Shown here piece after piece: positions 18,170 to 26,638 of a stretch of DNA of 64,000 bases; the stretch's first letter is position 1; each line of letters starts with the position of its first letter. The DNA is from Gammaproteobacteria bacterium. GTDB lineage: Bacteria > Pseudomonadota > Gammaproteobacteria > SZUA-152. The DNA lies in NCBI GenBank assembly GCA_021647705.1, contig JAKIUF010000003.1, positions 62,001-126,000 on the forward strand, in the 5' to 3' direction. The translations under genes were made by a program, and so were the position numbers. The notes beneath the pieces were generated by a model. That model was given only the letters and a program-made list of their open reading frames with translations, had not been told where the DNA came from and ran no database searches.

Positions 18170-18366
18170 AAATTAAGCGCTAAAACATTCAACCAAATAA
18201 AATCATTGGTTGATATTCGGTAAAGCAGACTGTCCCTCGACCACGAATTACAACGTCATAAAACCCAACGCAAAGGGTTATGAAGATAACGGTCAAAAGA
18301 TATAAAAAATCTCAAATACTGTGGGTCTCCGCGTCCTTTGCGTCTCTGCGACCTCTGCGTTTACAT
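18170..18366 (+). repeat. copy of dispersed intergenic repeat, variant 2
   Basis: Begins AATTAAGCGCTAAAACATTC, continues AACCAAATAAAATCA, TCGACCACGAATTAC, AAAAAATCTCAAATACT, and ends in the core GCGTCCTTTGCGTCTCTGCG plus ACCTCTGCGTTTA. The copy at 59955-60180 matches it in reverse complement along nearly the whole length. It fills most of the 353-base convergent gap between chpC and nhaD; no gene is seen there. Confidence 0.75.
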
Positions 18367-18511
18367 GCACTAGATTTGACCAAGTACGCTTAACTTAATG
18401 GTATTGGTGATTTAGCCCTTGATTTATATTTCAGTGTCCGCGTACTGCGGCAAGGTAATATCTGTTCATCGTTTTGAATTAATCAATTGAACATGCTATT
18501 TTTCGATTTTA

Positions 18512-19909
18512 TTAAAACAAACTGGCATTGATCCACATATGCACACCAATGCTGGCGATATAGCCTAGGGCGATTACGGGTGCCCATTTGAGGTGGGAAA
18601 AAAAGGTGTACTGGCCGCGTGCCTGACCCATCAGGGCCACTCCGGCGGCTGAGCCGATGGACAGCAAACTGCCACCGACGCCAGTAGTCAAAGTTACCAG
18701 TAACCACTGACCCGTGGACATGTCTGGGTTCATGGTGAGCACAGCAAACATCACCGGGATATTATCGATGATGGCTGATAATACACCCACGGCAATGTTG
18801 GCATTGGTTGCACCCCACTGGGCGTACATCATTTCCGAGGTGAGCGACAGATAACCGATGAACCCCAGCCCGCCCACGCATAAAACCACGCCGTAAAAAA
18901 ATAACAAAGTGTCCCATTCGGCGCGCGCCACTTTGTTGAAAACATCGAAAGGCACCACTTCTCCCATGCCGCTATTACTGTTGTTACTCTCATCAAAGCG
19001 TGCTGTTTTTTTCAGGAAATAACCAAACAATTGTAAATAGCTCAAGCCTGTGAGCATGCCGATTACAGGTGGCAGATGCAAAAAGTTGTGGAAGCTGACG
19101 GCGGTGGCGATGGTGAGCAGGAACAGGCCAATGATGCGCCGAGCACCGCGCTTCATGGATACCATGTCATTGCTGGCGGTGGGTTGTTCAACAGGAATGG
19201 CAAAATGCATGATGGCTGCTGGCAGCATGAAATTGACCATAGAGGGTAGAAATAGTGCGAAGAAGCCCCAGAATTCCACCATGCCTTTTTGCCACACCAT
19301 CAGGGTTGTGATATCGCCGAAGGGACTGAAAGCGCCACCGGCATTGGCAGCAACAACAATGTTAATGCAGGCAATGCTGACGAAGCGGGTATTGTCGCCG
19401 CCCACTGCCAGTACCACGGCACACATCAGTAGAGCGGTGGTGAGATTGTCCGCCACGGGTGAAATAAAGAAAGCAAGGGTGCCGGTGAGCCAAAACAACT
19501 GGCGGAAACTGAAGCCTTTGCGAATCAGCCAGGAGCGCAGGGTGTCGAACACCCGGCGCTCTTCCATGGTGTTGACGTAGGTCATGGCGACCAGCAGGAA
19601 CAGCATCAGCTCGGCGTATTCCAGCAGGTTATGACGTACTGCGGCTTCAGCCTCGTGGGTCATGCCATTGCTGACGTAAACAGCGGCAATCATCGCCCAG
19701 ATAATGCCGGCGGCGAGGATCACCGGTTTGGACTTGCGCAGCTGAGTGAATTCTTCGGCCATCACAAACAGGTAGGCCAACACAAAAATAGCGATGGCGA
19801 TATAGCCGACAGGGTGCTTGGTCAAATCCAGCGTTTCAGCACCTGTGGTGGAGGCTGTTGCAAGTTCTGGCAACATAATGATCACGATGACTAGCAGAAA
19901 TTTGCTCAC
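18512..19909 (-). CDS. nhaD: NhaD-type sodium:proton antiporter
   Basis: 465 residues. An N-terminal signal-like helix is followed by about a dozen membrane helices of the NhaD/ArsB (IT) superfamily. Diagnostic stretches are FISPVADNLTTALLMCAVVL, AANAGGAFSPFGDITTLMVW, DNIPVMFAVLTM and GVGGSLLSIGSAAGVALMG, with buried Asp/Asn/Thr. NhaD exports Na+ or Li+ in exchange for H+ and is common in marine and haloalkaliphilic gammaproteobacteria. ATG at 19909. It lies 63 bases downstream of the SLC13-type permease on the same strand, so co-transcription is possible. Confidence 0.93.
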   Translation of the reverse strand: MSKFLLVIVIIMLPELATASTTGAETLDLTKHPVGYIAIAIFVLAYLFVMAEEFTQLRKSKPVILAAGIIWAMIAAVYVSNGMTHEAEAAVRHNLLEYAELMLFLLVAMTYVNTMEERRVFDTLRSWLIRKGFSFRQLFWLTGTLAFFISPVADNLTTALLMCAVVLAVGGDNTRFVSIACINIVVAANAGGAFSPFGDITTLMVWQKGMVEFWGFFALFLPSMVNFMLPAAIMHFAIPVEQPTASNDMVSMKRGARRIIGLFLLTIATAVSFHNFLHLPPVIGMLTGLSYLQLFGYFLKKTARFDESNNSNSGMGEVVPFDVFNKVARAEWDTLLFFYGVVLCVGGLGFIGYLSLTSEMMYAQWGATNANIAVGVLSAIIDNIPVMFAVLTMNPDMSTGQWLLVTLTTGVGGSLLSIGSAAGVALMGQARGQYTFFSHLKWAPVIALGYIASIGVHMWINASLF

Positions 19910-19972
19910 AAACAGATTCCTTCTTCCGTGTTCGATTACCTGTTAACGCGATATTGATAGCGTTACATGTTT

Positions 19973-21943
19973 TTAGAAAATGATATTCATCATCACCATC
20001 ATTACTATCAGGAAAAGAATCGTCATGATGCCACCCGCCTTCATAAAATCGAATACTCGATAACCAGCGGGTCCCATGATCAGGGCATTCACTTGATGGG
20101 TGGGAATCAGGAATGAGTTGGATGTGGCAATGGCGACGGTAAGTGCAAACACTGCCGGGTCTGCGCCTGCACCAATGGCAATGTTTACCGCCAATGGTAC
20201 CAGCAATACGGTGGCTCCCACGTTGGACATGACTAGCGTAAAGAAGGTGGCTAGCAGGGCTACCGCACCCTGAATGACCCAGATGGGCATATCGCCCACC
20301 ACGGACAGCGTCTGCTCGGCGATCCATTTGGCGGTTCCTGTTGTTTCTACTGCCAGTCCCAATGGGATCAAGCTGGCAAGGAGAAATACCGTCTTCCACG
20401 ATACTGCGGTGTATGCTTCTTCGATTTTTAACACGCCGGAGAGGATCATGCCGATGGCACCGGTGAGCAGTGCGACGGATAAACGCAGATCTGTGAACAA
20501 CACCAGTCCCAACGCCAAAGCGAAGAAAAACAGCGCGACCCCTACCTTGTTTGGGCGTATTTCTTCGTGTGGATATTCGGTGGTTACTAATACAAAATCT
20601 TTGTTGTGGCGCAAACGTGCAAATGCGTCCCAGGTGGTGTGTACCACCAATGTATCGCCTGCTTGTAGTGGCAGGTCACGGATACCTTCGCCTTCACGCA
20701 GGGTTTCGCCGTTGCGATGCAAGGCCACCATGGCGATGCCATAGGTTTTGCGCATCCATACATCACGCGCACTTTTGCCGATAAGACCTGAACTGGGTGG
20801 AATGACCACTTCACCAATACCGGCTTTGCTGGCGGCGAGGGACTCGGAGAATGTCAGCAGATCATTGTGCAGATCCAGGTGGTATTTTTCCACGAAGGCG
20901 TTGAGATTTTCCGGAGAGGCAAGAATACCCAGCACGCTGTTGGCCTCGATGCCGACATCGCGGGCGAGTCCACCGGGACCGATTCGCAGATTGTCGGCAC
21001 CGCGTTGTGAGGCGATAACACGAATTTTGCAGGCATGCTCCACATCGTCGAGCATGTGTCCCACCAGCGGGCTTTCTGGTGGGACAGAGACTTCAAACAG
21101 CGCGTAATCCAGGCCGTAGATATTTTGAAAATAGGCCATGGTGCTGGTGGCTGAGCCGACATCCTGTTTTTCGGTGACCGGGAGTACAAAGCGCCCGGCT
21201 AACATGAAATAGACAATGCCGGTGACTACCAGTGCGAGGCCGATAGGTGTCACTGAAAATAATGACCAGGTTTCCATTTGCTGTGTGGCAGGTAGAGCGG
21301 TGTTGGAGGTGAGGATTAGATCATTGAGTAAAATCAATGGACTGGAGCCCACCATGGTGACGGTACCTCCAAGAATGGCGCAAAAGCCCATGGGCATCAG
21401 CAGGCGTGACATAGGCAGACCGGAGCGTGCTGAAATACGTGATACCACAGGCAGGAAAAGTGCTGCGGCACCGACGTTTTGCATAAATGAGGAAATCACT
21501 CCCACAGTGCTGGAAATAATGGGAATAATGCGTTTTTCGCTGTTACCGCCGACTTTGAGAATAAAGGTGGCCACTTGGCCCATCAATCCGGTTTTATCCA
21601 AACCAGCACCGAGAATCATCACCGCAATAATGGACATCACTGCGTTGCTGGAAAAGCCATTGAACAGATATTGGGTGTCCACGAGCCCTTCTTCCAGTCC
21701 CATTAACGGTGCCAGCAGGGTGGTCAGTCCAAGGATCACCATAATGCTTACTGCGGCGACATCGACTCCCACAATTTCAAAAGCAAACAGGTAAATAGTC
21801 AGTAGTAGAATAGCGGTGACCCAGGCTATCTCGATACTCGGCACCACACTGGCCAGATACAGGCCGAGCAGGGCAAATAGCGCGGCGGCAACAAGTCGTT
21901 TTAGTAAAACAGGGTTAAACGTCGGTTTGTCGGAATCGCTCAC
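19973..21943 (-). CDS. SLC13/DASS family permease with two TrkA-C domains
   Basis: 656 residues. Two blocks of membrane helices (about 10-245 and 445-655) flank a soluble middle with two TrkA-C (RCK_C) modules near 260-340 and 350-430 (FEVSVPPESPLVGHM; GEVVIPPSSGLIGKSARDVW). Membrane motifs SSFMQNVGAAALFLPVV and ATSNSFLIPTHQVNALIMGP fit the SLC13/CitMHS permeases. Members carry Na+-coupled sulfate or dicarboxylates; the substrate here cannot be told. The TrkA-C domains may bind nucleotides or ligands for gating. ATG at 21943. Confidence 0.88.
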   Translation of the reverse strand: MSDSDKPTFNPVLLKRLVAAALFALLGLYLASVVPSIEIAWVTAILLLTIYLFAFEIVGVDVAAVSIMVILGLTTLLAPLMGLEEGLVDTQYLFNGFSSNAVMSIIAVMILGAGLDKTGLMGQVATFILKVGGNSEKRIIPIISSTVGVISSFMQNVGAAALFLPVVSRISARSGLPMSRLLMPMGFCAILGGTVTMVGSSPLILLNDLILTSNTALPATQQMETWSLFSVTPIGLALVVTGIVYFMLAGRFVLPVTEKQDVGSATSTMAYFQNIYGLDYALFEVSVPPESPLVGHMLDDVEHACKIRVIASQRGADNLRIGPGGLARDVGIEANSVLGILASPENLNAFVEKYHLDLHNDLLTFSESLAASKAGIGEVVIPPSSGLIGKSARDVWMRKTYGIAMVALHRNGETLREGEGIRDLPLQAGDTLVVHTTWDAFARLRHNKDFVLVTTEYPHEEIRPNKVGVALFFFALALGLVLFTDLRLSVALLTGAIGMILSGVLKIEEAYTAVSWKTVFLLASLIPLGLAVETTGTAKWIAEQTLSVVGDMPIWVIQGAVALLATFFTLVMSNVGATVLLVPLAVNIAIGAGADPAVFALTVAIATSNSFLIPTHQVNALIMGPAGYRVFDFMKAGGIMTILFLIVMMVMMNIIF

Positions 21944-22314
21944 CGGGCTTCCTCTCCAGAAATCAGCTGATGTGTTAGGTTTAATAACGGTACTTTTTTA
22001 CATGCCACGATGCCTTTCCTCATATCTCCCTTATGCATGGAACGGGGCTCCGAAAAAACTAAATTATAATACACTGATTTAGAACTGCTCCCCAATTGAA
22101 GCCACGAATGGGGGAATTAACCAAGACAATGAAAAAATGCGTTATATGCTCGTAGTGATTGAGATTTAGGCGCTCATTGCACCCCTCCCTTCATTCCATG
22201 GCGGCGTTGAAATTCCCCACAATAGACTAGCAATTATTCGTCATTTCGCTTCGCCTAAAAGCACCTACTTTTGATGCCGTGAAATGAATATGACGCACAC
22301 TGAACACCTAAATC
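21944..22314. other. 371-base intergenic region with inverted TTGAGATTTAGG ends
   Basis: No gene was found. It should hold the promoter of the permease (AAATTATAATACA near 22062-22074 is AT-rich and -10-like on either strand). TTGAGATTTAGGCG near 22163 and its inverse CACCTAAATCTCAA near 22304 form a 14-base inverted pair about 130 bases apart. The right arm runs into the trmB stop codon. A third match, TTGAGATTTAGGG, lies near 43111. Confidence 0.4.
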
Positions 22315-23061
22315 TCAAATGTTACGGGTGTTTCGCTCAAAGAGTAAATCCCAGACACCATGGCCGAGGCGGTGGCCGCGTTGTTCAAATTTGGTCAGTG
22401 GACGCCAATCCGGGCGGGGTGAATATTCGCCGATATTTGCGCAATTTTGATAATCGGGTGCAGCTTCAAGCACGCTCATCATCTGTCGGGCATAGTGTTG
22501 CCAGTCAGTGGCCAGATGAAATATGCCACCGGGCCGGAGTTTTGTTGCGATGAGTGCTGCGAACTCTGGGCTAACAATGCGCCGTTTGTGGTGGCGTCGT
22601 TTATGCCAGGGGTCGGGGAAAAACAGTTGCACCCGGTCGAGGCAGGCATTGGGCAGGCGGTGTCTGAGAATTTGCACAGCGTCGTCGCAGAGCACCCGGA
22701 CATTGTGCAGTTTGTGCTCCTCCAGCAAACGCAACAGATTACCTACGCCGGGGCGGTGTACTTCAATACCGAGATAATCGTGATCCGGCAGGGTGGCGGC
22801 CATTTTCACCAGCGAACTTCCGTTGCCAAAGCCGATCTCCAATACTGTTTGTCGGTTGGAGCCGGGCTCCCGGTTGAAACAGTCAGCCAGCATCAGTATG
22901 GGTTCATTACGGGCAATGCGTTTGGGCTCCAGAATGTCGGGCCCGGCACTGTCGATGCCATAGCGTGACCACAGTGCATCAAGAGCGTATTGCTGGCCGG
23001 AGGTCAGACGACCTTCGCGACGTACAAAACTGCGGATGGGGCGATGTGTGTCTTCAGACAT
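22315..23061 (-). CDS. trmB: tRNA (guanine-N7-)-methyltransferase
   Basis: 248 residues from ATG at 23061; a TTG at 23094 would add 11 residues but has no homology support. RSFVRREGRLTSGQQYALD is the classical TrmB start. VLEIGFGNGSSLVKMA is the SAM-binding motif and LFFPDPWHKRRHHKRRIV the catalytic/tRNA-binding signature. It makes m7G46 in tRNA. The stop codon lies inside a short repeat arm (TTGAGATTTAGG) shared with the intergenic region. Downstream of thiG on the same strand but separated by a hairpin array. Confidence 0.96.
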   Translation of the reverse strand: MSEDTHRPIRSFVRREGRLTSGQQYALDALWSRYGIDSAGPDILEPKRIARNEPILMLADCFNREPGSNRQTVLEIGFGNGSSLVKMAATLPDHDYLGIEVHRPGVGNLLRLLEEHKLHNVRVLCDDAVQILRHRLPNACLDRVQLFFPDPWHKRRHHKRRIVSPEFAALIATKLRPGGIFHLATDWQHYARQMMSVLEAAPDYQNCANIGEYSPRPDWRPLTKFEQRGHRLGHGVWDLLFERNTRNI

Positions 23062-23103
23062 TGGTTTTTCGAGTGTCCAGAAAAAAGCTTTCAATGCAAA
23101 GAC

Positions 23104-23280
23104 GGTAGGGTGGGCACGTTGTTTGTGCCCACGCGGTGATTTTATATCCGCGTGGGTAACAAAGCATGCTCACCGTAGGGGCAACCCTTTGTGGTTGCCC
23201 TAGTGTTCGTCGTCCTGCATGTTGGTTGTTTCGATATCGGTATTTCTGGCGTAGCATTGGACACCCACAAGGGGTGTCCC
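23104..23280. repeat. array of four hairpin-forming palindromes between trmB and thiG
   Basis: Four perfect or near-perfect stems lie in 180 bases: GTGGGCAC/GTGCCCAC (23110-23132); CCCACGCGG/CCGCGTGGG (23128-23156), which shares bases with the first; GGGCAACC/GGTTGCCC (about 23176-23202); and GGACACCC/GGGTGTCC (23259-23279). The outer parts read GTAGGG and CCCTAC, as in REP-type intergenic palindromes. A similar hairpin is at 63142-63163. They may act as terminators or mRNA stabilisers. Confidence 0.65.
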
Positions 23281-23333
23281 TACGGTATTTTTTATAGTGT
23301 CAGTAAGCCAACATTTACGTTTTATACATCCAG

Positions 23334-24134
23334 TCAGAAAAAAGTGCCGTCCAGTGGAGATGAAGCCGAAGCATAACGTTTGCGCGGAATACGCCCGGCA
23401 AGAAAGGCTTCACGCCCGGCCTCAATAGCTTTTTTCATCGCTGAAGCCATGAGCACAGGGTTTTGCGCACCGGCAATGGCGGTGTTCATCAACACGCCGT
23501 CACAACCCAGCTCCATGGCAATGGCCGCATCCGAGGCGGTGCCGACACCGGCATCCACCAAAATGGGCACACTGGCATTTTCAATAATAGTGCGTAAATT
23601 ATATTTATTTTGAATACCCAAGCCAGAGCCGATGGGTGCGGCCAGTGGCATGACTGCGCAGCAGCCGATGTCTTCCAGGCGTTTGGCGAGAATGGGGTCA
23701 TCACTGGTATAAACCATTACGTCAAAACCCTCTTTTACCAGTGTCTCGGCGGCTTCAAGGGTGGCAGTGACATCCGGGTACAGAGTTTTCTCATCACCCA
23801 GCACTTCCAGTTTTACCAGTTTGTGTCCATCCAGTAGCTCGCGTGCCAGACGGCAGGTGCGTACGGCGTCTTCGGCGGTATAACAACCGGCGGTATTGGG
23901 TAGGATGGTGTATCGGCTGGGTGGTACTACATCCAGCAGGTTGGGTTCATCCGGGTTCTGACCAATATTGGTGCGGCGGATGGCGACGGTAATAATTTCA
24001 GCACCACTAGCCTCGGTAGCCTGTCGGGTTTCTTCGAGATCTTTGTATTTACCGCTGCCCACCAATAGGCGGGAGTGATAGGTGGTGCCCGCGACAACGA
24101 AACCGTCATCCCGTAAATTTGCGTTTTCTGACAT
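23334..24134 (-). CDS. thiG: thiazole synthase
   Basis: 266 residues, full length. [20 protein letters not shown] and [13 protein letters not shown] open the protein; [30 protein letters not shown] (with the Schiff-base Lys region), [11 protein letters not shown] and [20 protein letters not shown] are all ThiG signatures. It joins DXP, dehydroglycine and ThiS-thiocarboxylate to form the thiamine thiazole ring. ATG at 24134. thiS lies 113 bases upstream on the same strand. No TPP riboswitch is seen before either gene. Confidence 0.96.
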   Translation of the reverse strand: MSENANLRDDGFVVAGTTYHSRLLVGSGKYKDLEETRQATEASGAEIITVAIRRTNIGQNPDEPNLLDVVPPSRYTILPNTAGCYTAEDAVRTCRLARELLDGHKLVKLEVLGDEKTLYPDVTATLEAAETLVKEGFDVMVYTSDDPILAKRLEDIGCCAVMPLAAPIGSGLGIQNKYNLRTIIENASVPILVDAGVGTASDAAIAMELGCDGVLMNTAIAGAQNPVLMASAMKKAIEAGREAFLAGRIPRKRYASASSPLDGTFF

Positions 24135-24247
24135 AGTTGTAATACCAATGCGTGTGGCGCGGTGCGCCGGAATATTGAGGCGGTGGCTATTATATACCCA
24201 TTGGCGGGCATTTATGCAGGATGATGCTCCAGCTACCGGAGCGTTTT

Positions 24248-24448
24248 TTAACCACCACCGATGGCATGCACAATCTCAATTTGATCACCTTCGTGCAGCT
24301 GATGTTGTGCGTAAGTAGTACGTGGCACGATTTCCCGGTTGACCTCCATGGCCAGACGTTTGCCGGTGAGTTCCAGTAGTTCAACCAGATTCTGAGCGTT
24401 ACTGTGGTCGGGGATGTTGCGGTTTTCACCGTTAAGTTGGATTTGCAT
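24248..24448 (-). CDS. thiS: sulfur carrier protein ThiS
   Basis: 66 residues with the ubiquitin-like fold and the obligatory C-terminal Gly-Gly (EIVHAIGGG). [20 protein letters not shown] and [20 protein letters not shown] match the family. The C-terminal Gly is adenylated and thiocarboxylated to give sulfur to ThiG. ATG at 24448, 41 bases after the stop of the diguanylate cyclase gene on the same strand, so all three could share a transcript. Confidence 0.94.
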   Translation of the reverse strand: MQIQLNGENRNIPDHSNAQNLVELLELTGKRLAMEVNREIVPRTTYAQHQLHEGDQIEIVHAIGGG

Positions 24449-24489
24449 AGGTGTGGAGATTAACGAGCGTCTAACAGACGGTCAACCAC

Positions 24490-25494
24490 TCAAAACAGTT
24501 TGTAGCTTTGCGGGTGCTCGCTAATGGTCGGCACAATGTCGCCCTTATCCAGCCACTCAAAGGCATTGGCTTGATTGCGGCCATGGTTTTTGCCGAAATA
24601 CAAAGCCTTGTCAGCACGCTCAATAAGTTTGTCGGCTTGCAGATACGGGGTGATTTGTGTCACACCAATGGTAACGGTGACTTGGTTCAACTGGGCAAAA
24701 TTGTGTTGCGCGATGGTTTCACGAAAACGCTCCAGCACCATCAGCGCGGTATCGAGATCGGTGTCACTGAGTACTGCGGCGAATTCTTCACCCCCGTAAC
24801 GAAACAGCAGGTCGTTATAACGAAATGATTCGCGCATCAGATCAGCAAATATCAACAATACCTCATCACCGTATAAATGACCTTTGGTGTCATTGATGCG
24901 TTTGAATAAGTCAATATCGAACATGGCAAAACAGCCTAGCGGTGTATCGCTGCCAGTGTCACTGGCACGGCGTTCGGCATGACGATCAGCGGTGAGTGCC
25001 TTGCCCATCCAGTTTTGTAATGCTACCCGATTGTACAGGCCTGTCAGCCCATCGCGTTGTTGATGATTCAACAGGGATTGCTGGTTGGCATAAATGGACA
25101 TCAGCCCTTCAATCACATCACTCTGTTGGTCGTAAGCATGTGCATGTTCACGAATCATCAGCCCCACCACGTTGCCTTGTTCCAGTACGGGATGGATCAT
25201 CTGGTGCCCGTTTTTTGTCGCCACAGTGATTGTATTGTGACCTTCGATACAGGCACGTAAACCAGGACGTACATCCAGCGGGGTAATGTGACTACCAACA
25301 GGTTCGTTATTGCTGGCTAACACTTTGGCGGAAAGATGACCAAGTTCACCTCCCAGCGCATAAACACTGGCGGAGTCTGTATTGGTGAGTGTAAGAATGG
25401 CATCAACCAGAGCGTCCGCGAGTGTTTCCTGGTCGCGTTGTGCAGTGAGCTTGATGATGGCGTCAAGCAATGGATGGCCTACCGATAGAGACAC
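24490..25494 (-). CDS. GAF-like/GGDEF diguanylate cyclase
   Basis: 334 residues. A GAF-like sensor covers about 15-140, followed by a GGDEF domain from ~148 (RDGLTGLYNRVALQNWM). The active site is RYGGEEF with GGEEF at 234-238, and an inhibitory RxxD site is present (Arg225 to Asp228). The key Asp of the metal site is in FDIDLFKRINDTKGHLYGDE. So it should make c-di-GMP and be product-inhibited. No membrane helix. ATG at 25494. It may feed the type IV pilus or biofilm switch; that is inference. Confidence 0.93.
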   Translation of the reverse strand: MSLSVGHPLLDAIIKLTAQRDQETLADALVDAILTLTNTDSASVYALGGELGHLSAKVLASNNEPVGSHITPLDVRPGLRACIEGHNTITVATKNGHQMIHPVLEQGNVVGLMIREHAHAYDQQSDVIEGLMSIYANQQSLLNHQQRDGLTGLYNRVALQNWMGKALTADRHAERRASDTGSDTPLGCFAMFDIDLFKRINDTKGHLYGDEVLLIFADLMRESFRYNDLLFRYGGEEFAAVLSDTDLDTALMVLERFRETIAQHNFAQLNQVTVTIGVTQITPYLQADKLIERADKALYFGKNHGRNQANAFEWLDKGDIVPTISEHPQSYKLF

Positions 25495-25636
25495 TTATGG
25501 ATCACTCAATGCTGGGATAATACGCAGAATATTAGCACAGGATTGCTGATGCATGGCGAACCTTTTTCTTGTTTGAATCCACAGTTTGTGATGACAGAAT
25601 AATATCCTTACGATAGGGTACATCACGACAGGTCGT

Positions 25637-25710
25637 GCGGGTGTCGTATAATGGTATTACCTCAGCTTCCCAAGCTGATGACGTGGGTTCGATTCCCATC
25701 ATCCGCTCCA
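25637..25710 (+). tRNA. tRNA-Gly, anticodon CCC
   Basis: The acceptor arm pairs GCGGGTG with CATCCGC. The anticodon stem TCAGC/GCTGA holds the loop TTCCCAA with anticodon CCC. The T arm is TGGGT-TCGATTC-CCATC-like, and CCA is encoded at 25708-25710. It is closely similar to E. coli tRNA-Gly(CCC). It stands alone in the plus strand between two minus-strand genes. Confidence 0.93.
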
Positions 25711-25739
25711 CTGATTTGCATAAATATTAAACAATTTTA

Positions 25740-26507
25740 TCATCTGCCCCATACACCTGCTTTCACTTCTACATCCAGGTTACGTTTAATAAGATACACA
25801 ATAGGTTCTCTGTCAGCTTCCAGTACAACATCCATACGCATGCTGAGAATGCTCATGCTATTTTTGTTAGCCATGCTGTTAATACGAGCAGCATTATCAA
25901 TAAGGCCCGATTGATAATAAATCCGTCCACCGCGTTTAAGATAATTGTTCACCTCGGCGAAAAAACGCTCATGCAGTTTCCAGAGTCCTTGGGTTGCCTC
26001 GTTGTAGGGATAATCAATATTAAACAGAATGACATCAAATTTTTCATCCTTGGTTATTGGCGAAAATAAATCGCCTTGTCGGACATCGATAATATTATCT
26101 GCCCCATTTCTTTGCGCATTCAATCGGGCTATTTTAACGGCTGCTGGGTTGATGTCTGTGGCCACAACCAGACTGGCTTTGTCAGCAGCAAAAACTGCCT
26201 GTACGCCGGAGCCGGTGCCTATATCCAACACAGTTTCGCCATCAAAAATCTTCCAGTGAGTCAGCAAATACAGACTTTGTACCGAAGGCAAAACAACATC
26301 ATCGACGGCTAAAAACTCCCGGCCATCTACTGTAGCCATAGTATGCAAAGGGAATTCCTTCGATGGCGCGTGATAAACCAGTTGATATTTTCCTGGATGT
26401 GGAACCGTCATAAATGGCTGGTCAATATGTGTTGTATGCATGCAGCTGACGATAAAGGCCGTAGCAAACAACAACACGCCTATTCTGATAAAAACTGGGT
26501 GCGTCAT
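25740..26507 (-). CDS. predicted lipoprotein SAM-dependent methyltransferase
   Basis: 255 residues from ATG at 26507, with AGGAT 6 bases upstream. An N-terminal hydrophobic stretch ends IVSC with Cys22 in a plausible lipobox. A class I methyltransferase fold follows: VLDIGTGSGVQA at about 93-104, ATDINPAAVKIARLNAQRNG, and FNIDYPYNEAT in the place of the NPPY motif of PrmC/RsmC/TrmN6-type enzymes. The fold is intact, but the export signal would place it outside the cytoplasm, where SAM is not known to be available. Either the signal is only an inner-face anchor or the enzyme is repurposed. Substrate unknown. Convergent with the tRNA-Gly gene. Confidence 0.75.
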   Translation of the reverse strand: MTHPVFIRIGVLLFATAFIVSCMHTTHIDQPFMTVPHPGKYQLVYHAPSKEFPLHTMATVDGREFLAVDDVVLPSVQSLYLLTHWKIFDGETVLDIGTGSGVQAVFAADKASLVVATDINPAAVKIARLNAQRNGADNIIDVRQGDLFSPITKDEKFDVILFNIDYPYNEATQGLWKLHERFFAEVNNYLKRGGRIYYQSGLIDNAARINSMANKNSMSILSMRMDVVLEADREPIVYLIKRNLDVEVKAGVWGR

Positions 26508-26638
26508 TTGTAGATCCTGATTATAGTGTGGAGTGGGTTTAACTGAATGAGGTGCTATAGTAGCAGCACGTGGCGGGTAGAGTGCCACGCAGAATATTGT
26601 AGTACACCAGACAACCTATTTTCATACAGGATTTTTTC

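Noticed and set aside
24135-24247. TPP riboswitch before the thi genes
   Set aside because: The spacers around thiS and thiG lack the CTGAGA and ACCTGA-type conserved blocks; thiS directly follows another gene.
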